Source: JBDNDK01 sp046719185 (GTDB lineage Bacteria > Armatimonadota > UBA5829). From it: a DNA stretch of 5,265 bases. Below the pieces are notes generated by a model. It searched no databases. It worked only from the letters and a program-made list of their open reading frames with translations, and was not told where the DNA came from. Positions 1 to 3,955 of the stretch are shown piece after piece (position 1 is the stretch's first letter; the number at the start of each line of letters is the position of its first letter). Both the position numbers and the translations under genes were made by a program. The stretch lies in assembly GCA_046719185.1 (NCBI GenBank), contig JBDNDK010000164.1, forward strand, positions 1 to 5,265, given 5' to 3'.

Positions 1-1
1 G

Positions 2-760
2 CTTGGAGCAGTGCCTTCAATGAGGGAATTTGTTGATGAAAGAATGCCTCTAGGATTATTGGAACATTCATATACCATAAAGAACAAAACTTGGGAATCC
101 TCAATAGCTGTTGAGAGATCAGCCATAGAAGATGATAAATATGGTCAGATTAAAATTAGAGTTCAGTCTCTTGCAAGTGAAGCAAAAAGACACATTGATG
201 AGATTGTGTTTTCTCTTTTATCATCTGGCTTCAGCTCAAAATGCTATGATGGAAAAAACTTCTTTGATACACAGCACCAATATGGTGAATCTGGTGTGCA
301 GAGCAATAAAACTACATCTGCCCTATCTGCTGAATCTTTACAAGAAGCTATCACAACAATGATGAAATACAAAGATGACAGAGGAAAATTTTTAGGAATA
401 ACACCGGATATCTTAGTTGTGCCTCCAGATTTGCAATGGACAGCAATGGAGCTCTTAGAATCAACATACTATCCTGAAGAAGGAGATATCACATCAAAGA
501 ATGCTAACAATGTATTAAAAGGCAAGCTGGATTTATTGGTTTCTCCATATCTTGTAGATACAAATAATTGGTTTGTATTATCAACAAAAGGCACTGTAAA
601 GCCATTTATCCTGCAAAGCAGAACTCCAATAGAATTCTCAGCTCTACTTGAAAACTCAGAATCAGGATTTATGAGAGATGAATTTATATATGGTGTGAGA
701 GCTAGATACAATGCTGGATATGGACTCTGGCAGATGGCTTATGGAAGTATGGTGGATTAA
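2..760 (+). CDS. Mu gpT-like major capsid protein (5'-truncated by window edge)
   Basis: This is the major head subunit that would build the icosahedral shell of a Mu-like particle. The frame is open to the left edge (codons from base 2 read LGA, then a GTG at 11), so the GTG at 11 is internal. About 252 residues are visible; Mu gpT is about 305, so roughly 50 N-terminal residues are missing. Family hallmarks, numbered from the GTG: MREFVDER (4-11), YTIKNK (21-26), the acidic IEDDKYG (39-45), YDGKNFF with a following His (79-89), LVVPP (135-139), a KPFI-LQSR segment (197-204) and the C-terminal YNAGYGLWQMAYGS (233-246), typical of gpT. No HK97-like prohead protease or scaffold is visible, but it would lie upstream. 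The next gene starts 3 nt after the TAA. The family call rests on motif recall, not on an alignment. Confidence 0.85.
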   Translation, partial: LGAVPSMREFVDERMPLGLLEHSYTIKNKTWESSIAVERSAIEDDKYGQIKIRVQSLASEAKRHIDEIVFSLLSSGFSSKCYDGKNFFDTQHQYGESGVQSNKTTSALSAESLQEAITTMMKYKDDRGKFLGITPDILVVPPDLQWTAMELLESTYYPEEGDITSKNANNVLKGKLDLLVSPYLVDTNNWFVLSTKGTVKPFILQSRTPIEFSALLENSESGFMRDEFIYGVRARYNAGYGLWQMAYGSMVD

Positions 761-763
761 AAT

Positions 764-1192
764 ATGGCATTCAGCATATCAGTAAGTGATGTAAAAAGAA
801 AAGCTATGATTTCCTCAACCTATGCTGGTTATGACACTGCCATATCAAACTTAATTAGTGAAATACAACCTGTATTAGAATATTCTATCCATCCAAATTT
901 CTTAGAAGATATATCAAACTCCGGACTTCAGGCAACCTTAAGATTAGGAATACTTGAAGTGATAACAGGTGAGTTTATAGAGCAGTTGAAAAGAGAATTT
1001 GGAAAAGGTGATATGGTGGAAATTGGAGGAATAAAATTGGGAGAAAGCACCACAAACGGCTTATCTCTTATTGAGCAAGGTTTGTTTAGACTATCTCCCT
1101 ATACAAGAGGAAACATATCAAGCATAGGTGAAACATACTGCCACACTAGCACAATGGAAGATCCTATCTTTTCAGAAAAGGAGAATTGGTGA
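764..1192 (+). CDS. Putative head-tail connector-type protein
   Basis: This 142-residue protein sits immediately after the capsid gene, the usual place for head completion (adaptor/connector) proteins. The ATG is 3 nt past the capsid stop. A GGTGGA Shine-Dalgarno inside the capsid 3' end (751-756) lies 7 nt upstream, suggesting coupled translation. The first two thirds look mostly helical (residues 18-42 and 55-80, with LRLGILEVITGEFIEQL), which fits gp6/gp15-type connectors. A short GDMVEIGGIKLG turn (residues 82-93) and a Ser/Thr-rich tail follow. There is no signal peptide or membrane segment. I do not recognise a specific family, and it does not read like Mu gp36. The gene is clearly real (operon position, SD, acceptable start); the function is inferred from position and likely fold only. 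Confidence 0.6.
   Translation: MAFSISVSDVKRKAMISSTYAGYDTAISNLISEIQPVLEYSIHPNFLEDISNSGLQATLRLGILEVITGEFIEQLKREFGKGDMVEIGGIKLGESTTNGLSLIEQGLFRLSPYTRGNISSIGETYCHTSTMEDPIFSEKENW
1178..1183 (+). promoter_or_regulatory. Shine-Dalgarno site fixing the start of the next gene
   Basis: AAGGAG lies 10 nt before the ATG at 1194, inside the 3' end of the preceding gene. It selects ATG 1194 over the in-frame ATG at 1128, which would overlap the upstream gene by 65 nt and has no comparable site. Confidence 0.75.
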
Positions 1193-1193
1193 T

Positions 1194-1493
1194 ATGCCAA
1201 TTTCAGACAGAGTAGACACTGCAGTTGATAGAGTTGGTGAGAGTTTCAATCTAAACGGCATCACCTATAAAGGTGTTTTTAAGCTGCTAGATTCAGGCAC
1301 AATGAGGACATATCTTGATGATATAGAAGTATTAGGTTTGGCAAAACCTGCATGGTTTCTCACCACAAAGGCAAATGTTCCATTATCTATTGGAGATACT
1401 ATCACAAGAGGCAGTGTTAATTATCAAGTGCTCAAGTGTATAAAAGTGTATGTTTCTGGAATAGCAGTAGCCTGCAATGCTGTATTAGCATAG
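1194..1493 (+). CDS. Small neck / head-tail joining-type protein
   Basis: This 99-residue protein begins 1 nt after the stop of the preceding gene; the start is chosen from the AAGGAG at 1178-1183. It has a short N-terminal segment (MPISDRVDTAVDRVGE) and then an apparently all-beta body: NLNGITYKGVF (residues 19-29), a YLDDIEVLG turn, a PAWFLTTKANVPLSIGDTI stretch, and NYQVLKCIKVYVSGIAVACNAVLA to the end. A small barrel with an 'xxGDTITRGSVNYQV' strand pair is common in gpFII-like/Gifsy-2-type head-tail joining proteins. That comparison is made from memory of the fold, not a proven homology. Its last eight codons form the left side and loop of a terminator hairpin, and the TAG stop lies in the 3' arm. 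Position (capsid, connector, this gene) supports a particle neck role. Confidence 0.55.
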   Translation: MPISDRVDTAVDRVGESFNLNGITYKGVFKLLDSGTMRTYLDDIEVLGLAKPAWFLTTKANVPLSIGDTITRGSVNYQVLKCIKVYVSGIAVACNAVLA

Positions 1494-1504
1494 CAGGCTT
1501 TTTT
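1469..1504 (+). terminator. Intrinsic terminator overlapping the end of the neck gene
   Basis: The stem AGCCTGC (1469-1475) pairs with GCAGGCT (1493-1499). After one A-A mismatch it continues with ATGCT (1477-1481) pairing with AGCAT (1487-1491), closing on a 5-nt loop. A run of six T (1499-1504) follows. The 5' arm is coding and the TAG stop (1491-1493) is in the 3' arm. It would separate head genes from the lysis genes that start at 1523, so the lysis genes need read-through, antitermination or an internal promoter; I see no good promoter in the short gap. Confidence 0.85.
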
Positions 1505-1602
1505 ATAATCAAAGGAGAATAGATGATTGATATAAAAGTGCCAATAAATGATTGGATAACTTTAATATTTGGCTTGGCTGGTTTTCTATCAGCCTGCTAT
1601 GC
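1488..1602 (+). repeat. 12-bp perfect inverted repeat spanning the holin start
   Basis: GCATAGCAGGCT (1488-1499, the 3' arm of the terminator) is the exact reverse complement of AGCCTGCTATGC (1591-1602), inside the holin reading frame (codons for SACYA). The second copy is also a near-direct repeat (11 of 13) of the terminator's 5' arm. The 91-nt spacer contains the holin Shine-Dalgarno (1511-1517) and ATG (1523). The pairing is visible; any role in RNA refolding is inference. Confidence 0.5.
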
Positions 1603-1849
1603 ACAAAAAAGCAGACTGCCGGCTTGGGTAAGGGTTTGGCTCAAAAGAATAGGTGATAAAAAAGTGCTTGATGCAGTGCAAAGAGCAGCCTCTATCACAG
1701 AACTATCCTCAGAAGAAAAAAGAAGATATGCAGTATTATGCCTGCAGAAAGTATCAATGAAACAGCTGGGATTTCCTATCCCATCAAGTATCGCAAATCT
1801 ATTAGTTGAGCATATATATCAAAAATGGAAAAGGACAGCTAGAAAATGA
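1523..1849 (+). CDS. Holin-like membrane protein, LLH type
   Basis: This 108-residue protein has one hydrophobic segment near the N-terminus (about residues 11-27, WITLIFGLAGFLSACYA) and a long, charged, helical C-terminal part. The latter includes LDAVQRAASIT and SSEEKRRYAVLCLQK (about 62-76) and ends with IPSSIANLLVEHIYQKWK. This layout, with the S-x-EEK-x-x-YAV core and a final amphipathic helix, matches phage holins of the LLH type (Pfam Phage_holin_6_1-like), by recall. A holin would form lesions in the inner membrane and release the endolysin. AAAGGAG at 1511-1517 sits 5 nt before the ATG. The gene overlaps the endolysin by ATGA, the classic coupling of a lysis pair. Alternatives are a spanin-like or other small membrane protein; the direct link to the amidase makes holin the best call. 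Confidence 0.7.
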   Translation: MIDIKVPINDWITLIFGLAGFLSACYAQKSRLPAWVRVWLKRIGDKKVLDAVQRAASITELSSEEKRRYAVLCLQKVSMKQLGFPIPSSIANLLVEHIYQKWKRTARK

Positions 1850-2418
1850 AAGTTGCTCTTGATGCAGGACATGGTGCTTATGGAAAATATGCCTACACAG
1901 GTGCAAGTGCAAATGGTTTAGTAGAAGATTATCTAGCTCTTGATATTCAGATAAGAATAGGTCATCATCTAAGAAAATTGGGAATAAAGACTCTCTATAC
2001 AAGACCAGATAACAAGTATATTCAGCTTGGAGCTAGAAGCCAAAAAGCCTTAGCAGAAAAATGTAATATATTTATCAGTCTGCATTTTAATGCCGGACCA
2101 TCAGCAGCAAATGGAATTGAAGCATATTGTGCATTGAATGACACAAAAAGCAGAAGTCTTGCAGAAAGTCTGATAACTGCAATTCAAAATATAGGCTTTA
2201 ATTCCAGAGGTGTTAAATGGGATAGCCAAAGCCAATATAAAAGACTCAAAGTATTGCAAGATCTAAAATGGAAAATGCCAGCAGTGCTGTTAGAATTAGG
2301 GTTTCTAACAAATAAAAAAGATGCAGAGATGATAGGAGACAAACATTTCCGTGAGAAGCTTGCAGTTCTGATAGCAAATGACATACTTTGCTGGAGTCAA
2401 AAAAATATCAGCAGATAG
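1846..2418 (+). CDS. N-acetylmuramoyl-L-alanine amidase (Amidase_3), phage endolysin
   Basis: This is a zinc amidase that cuts the amide bond between N-acetylmuramic acid and L-alanine of the stem peptide, here probably to release particles by lysis. All 190 residues are one catalytic domain. The zinc ligands are visible: His9 in DAGHG (6-10), Glu27 in LVEDYLALDI, and His80 in FISLHFNAG (76-84). The likely catalytic Glu150 lies in VLLELGFLTN (147-156). Arg53 in YTRPD and Arg64 in LGARSQ match the family's conserved TR..D and R...AN positions. There is no signal peptide and no SH3, LysM or PG-binding module, so export would depend on the upstream holin. The ATG overlaps the holin stop (ATGA), with AAGGA at 1831-1835, 10 nt upstream. 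A chromosomal spore or cell-division amidase is less likely, since those usually carry a signal peptide or wall-binding domains. Confidence 0.93.
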   Translation: MKVALDAGHGAYGKYAYTGASANGLVEDYLALDIQIRIGHHLRKLGIKTLYTRPDNKYIQLGARSQKALAEKCNIFISLHFNAGPSAANGIEAYCALNDTKSRSLAESLITAIQNIGFNSRGVKWDSQSQYKRLKVLQDLKWKMPAVLLELGFLTNKKDAEMIGDKHFREKLAVLIANDILCWSQKNISR

Positions 2419-2419
2419 A

Positions 2420-2457
2420 AGCATTATACGGGCCGGGCAAGTCCCGGCCTAAATGCT
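2420..2457. terminator. G+C-rich hairpin between convergent genes
   Basis: GGCCGGG (2431-2437) pairs with CCCGGCC (2443-2449) around a 5-nt CAAGT loop. An outer AGCATT (2420-2425) pairs with AATGCT (2452-2457) across an internal bulge. The all-G/C core stands out against AT-rich surroundings. It starts 2 nt after the endolysin stop and lies just beyond the stop of the convergent zinc-ribbon gene, so it probably ends both transcripts. The T-tract is weak on both strands, so it may act partly as an mRNA 3'-end stabiliser. Confidence 0.7.
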
Positions 2458-2469
2458 CTTTGCTTCTCA

Positions 2470-2685
2470 TTAATTGCATATAAAATTGTTGTTTACAGCA
2501 TCTTCAATATGTGCCACTGCCTCAGAAACATAGTTTCTAATCTCAGATGAACTTTCTTTTTCATCATAAATTTTTTGACCACACCATGGACAAAAGCCCT
2601 GCTCCGACTCAACCAAAAAATCTCCAATCAATGTGGTACCGCATGCACAACATCTATGATGCCATTCAGCTTTAATCTTAAGCAT
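2470..2685 (-). CDS. Small zinc-ribbon protein, function unknown
   Basis: This 71-residue protein has one treble/zinc-ribbon-like module: Cys12-x2-Cys15, 16 residues, then Cys32-Pro-Trp-Cys35-Gly (CPWCGQKI). The N-terminus is basic (MLKIKAEWHHR), and Cys13 is an extra cysteine next to the first ligand pair. The C-terminal half is acidic and probably helical (EIRNYVSEAVAHIEDAVNNN, about 49-67). Such ribbons bind nucleic acid or protein, or are purely structural; nothing here decides which. A G-rich GGTGGTGG just upstream of the ATG is only a modest ribosome site, and I see no clear promoter. It is convergent to the lysis genes and on the same strand as yebC, 285 nt downstream of yebC. It may be a late-acquired phage moron-type gene or a host gene. 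The cysteine spacing resembles that of Mu Com, also found at a phage right end, but ribbons of this spacing are common. Confidence 0.65.
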   Translation of the reverse strand: MLKIKAEWHHRCCACGTTLIGDFLVESEQGFCPWCGQKIYDEKESSSEIRNYVSEAVAHIEDAVNNNFICN

Positions 2686-2763
2686 AGTCCACCACCACTG
2701 GTTTTATGACGACCAATTCTGCTAAATTGTTCATTGAGATTCCAAAACACCGAAAAGTTCAAG

Positions 2764-2777
2764 AAAAACAGGTAATT
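2764..2777 (+). repeat. 14-bp direct repeat, copy 1 (AAAAACAGGTAATT)
   Basis: This is identical to 2904-2917, with starts 140 bp apart. The flanks differ on both sides. The two copies fall in different reading frames of the only overlapping open frame, so the repeat is not explained by a repeated peptide. Confidence 0.55.
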
Positions 2778-2903
2778 TATAACTGCAAAAACCTTTTTAT
2801 AAAGAAAAAAAAGCCATTTATGGTATCAATTTTTATTTACCCGAAGAAATACTATCCAAACAAATACATAAGGGAAGTTGAACTAAGACAGACAGCAACA
2901 CAA

Positions 2904-2917
2904 AAAAACAGGTAATT
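2904..2917 (+). repeat. 14-bp direct repeat, copy 2 (AAAAACAGGTAATT)
   Basis: This is the second exact copy of the element at 2764-2777, about 54 bp from the yebC stop. It could be a binding site, an attachment-like core, or chance in A-rich DNA; the CAGG core makes pure low complexity less likely. Confidence 0.55.
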
Positions 2918-2970
2918 ATACATAAAATAAAAACTACATATAATAACCCGTTTTTTAATTAAATGCTTAT

Positions 2971-3726
2971 TTAGATATCTGCAGATTGGAGAATCTCATC
3001 AGGAATATCAAAATTTGCATGTGCTTTCTGCACATCATCATTATCTTCCAAAGCATCCATCAGACGGAGTATCTGTGTTGCTTCTTTTACATCTTCCACT
3101 CTCACAGTTGTCTGCGGTATCATAGTAACTTCAGCAGATGTATATTCAATTCCAGCTGCATCTAATGCTTCTTTGCAGGCATTAAGGTCACTTGGTTGAG
3201 TGGTAACTTCAATCACACCCTCATTAGTTGTTATATCCTCAGCACCAGCCTCAAGACATGCATCCATCACAGACTCTTCATCACTGTTTTCTGCTGGAAT
3301 TTGTATAAGCCCTTTTTGATTAAACATCCAAGCCACACATCCGCTTTCACCAAGGTTTCCGCCTATCTTAGAAAAGATATGTCTCAACTCAGCAACAGTT
3401 CTGTTTTTGTTGTCTGTCAAACACTCTACCAAAACAGCAACTCCAGCAGGTCCGTAGCCTTCATAGGTGATTTCATCAAAGTTTGAACCTTCTCCAGATT
3501 CTCCTGTTCCCCTCTGAATAGCACGCTTTATGTTATCCTGCGGCATACTGGCTTCGCGTGCTTTTTGTATAGCCATTTTTAGCCTTAAATTAGTATCAGG
3601 GTTTCCACCACCTGTTTTTGCAGCAACAATTATCTCACGGGCAATCTTGGTAAACAGTTTGCCTCTTATAGCATCTTGCTTGCCTTTTCTAATTTTAATA
3701 TTATGCCATTTGCTATGCCCAGCCAT
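2971..3726 (-). CDS. yebC: YebC/PmpR/TACO1 family regulatory protein
   Basis: This is a full-length member (251 residues; the family is usually 235-250) of a near-universal bacterial family. Members have been described as DNA-binding regulators (PmpR) and, more recently, as translation factors that help ribosomes through difficult stretches such as polyproline, like mitochondrial TACO1. It acts in the cytoplasm. Signature segments are MAGHSKWHNIK (1-11), RGKLFTKIAREI (21-32), NIKRAIQRG (65-73), YEGYGPAGVA (88-97), NRT (108-110), GGNLGESGCVAWMF (122-135) and the C-terminal DALEDNDDVQKAHAN (224-238). The start is fixed by the conserved MAGHSKW and by GAGG (3735-3738 on the complementary strand) 8 nt before the ATG. 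It is divergent from the antiporter gene and shows no link to the phage genes. In other bacteria yebC often neighbours ruvC; that is not visible here. It is an ordinary host gene marking chromosomal context. Confidence 0.97.
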   Translation of the reverse strand: MAGHSKWHNIKIRKGKQDAIRGKLFTKIAREIIVAAKTGGGNPDTNLRLKMAIQKAREASMPQDNIKRAIQRGTGESGEGSNFDEITYEGYGPAGVAVLVECLTDNKNRTVAELRHIFSKIGGNLGESGCVAWMFNQKGLIQIPAENSDEESVMDACLEAGAEDITTNEGVIEVTTQPSDLNACKEALDAAGIEYTSAEVTMIPQTTVRVEDVKEATQILRLMDALEDNDDVQKAHANFDIPDEILQSADI

Positions 3727-3744
3727 ATTTTATACCTCAATACC

Positions 3745-3772
3745 TATATAGTACATTATATATTAAACTCAA
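3745..3772 (-). promoter_or_regulatory. Possible yebC promoter
   Basis: On the minus strand TTGAGT (3767-3772) and TATATA (3745-3750) are 16 nt apart. A perfect TATAAT (3755-3760) also lies between them but lacks a good -35 at 17 nt. Either would start the yebC transcript a short distance upstream of its ATG. The region is so AT-rich that the exact boxes are uncertain. Confidence 0.35.
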
Positions 3773-3852
3773 AAATATCTGAGAATTTACCATAATTTGA
3801 AAAAACAACAGAATAGAATAAGTTTATCACAGCAAGATATTGTGGGTCAATT

Positions 3853-3923
3853 TTAGAATTATTATTATAAATACTAGTTTTTATTTTTTGACTTATAAGT
3901 ATCTTAGAATTATACTTTAGAAT
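3853..3923 (+). repeat. Three TTAGAAT repeats around the antiporter promoter
   Basis: TTAGAAT occurs at 3853-3859, 3904-3910 and 3917-3923; the first two extend to TTAGAATTAT. The second abuts and overlaps the -10 box and the third covers the predicted start of transcription, 13 bp further on. This is a plausible operator layout, but the A/T content makes chance possible. Confidence 0.35.
3888..3916 (+). promoter_or_regulatory. Sigma-70-type promoter of the antiporter gene
   Basis: TTGACT (3888-3893), a 17-nt spacer and TATACT (3911-3916) match the consensus at 5 of 6 positions in each box, with ideal spacing and an A/T-rich upstream flank. Transcription should start near 3922-3924, giving a leader of about 33 nt before the ATG at 3956. 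Confidence 0.8.
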
Positions 3924-3955
3924 ATATAAATTATCACGGAAGATATTATATCATT

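Larger units (their letters stand above)
2686..2970. other. AT-rich intergenic stretch, probable prophage/host junction zone
   Basis: There is no convincing gene here. The one open frame of note (2706-2915, +) has no Shine-Dalgarno, a lysine/asparagine-rich low-complexity product and no recognisable motif. The stretch contains two copies of a 14-bp direct repeat and many A-tracts. No tRNA, clear terminator for yebC, or Mu-type TG...CA end could be fixed. As the first non-phage-like DNA after the lysis cassette and zinc-ribbon gene, it or the preceding gap should hold the boundary, if one exists. Confidence 0.4.

Noticed and set aside
11..13. GTG at 11 as the true start of the capsid gene
   Set aside because: The upstream codons are open and the gpT family needs about 50 more N-terminal residues; the capsid signature is already under way at this point.
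1128..1193. Longer N-terminus for the neck gene starting at ATG 1128
   Set aside because: It would overlap the preceding gene by 65 nt and lacks a ribosome site. The ATG at 1194 has AAGGAG at 10 nt and follows the previous stop directly.
2706..2915. 69-codon open frame on + between the zinc-ribbon gene and yebC
   Set aside because: It has no Shine-Dalgarno, a low-complexity Lys/Asn/Ile-rich product with no motif, and the internal 14-bp repeat is out of frame between copies. It is likely chance in AT-rich DNA.
2930..2970. Terminator for yebC just past its stop
   Set aside because: Only weak AT pairings (such as AATAA with TTATT) are present on the minus strand, with no stable stem followed by a T-run.
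3196..3751. Plus-strand open frames (3196-3486 and 3530-3751) opposite yebC
   Set aside because: They are antisense to a full-length, strongly conserved yebC; their products have no recognisable features.
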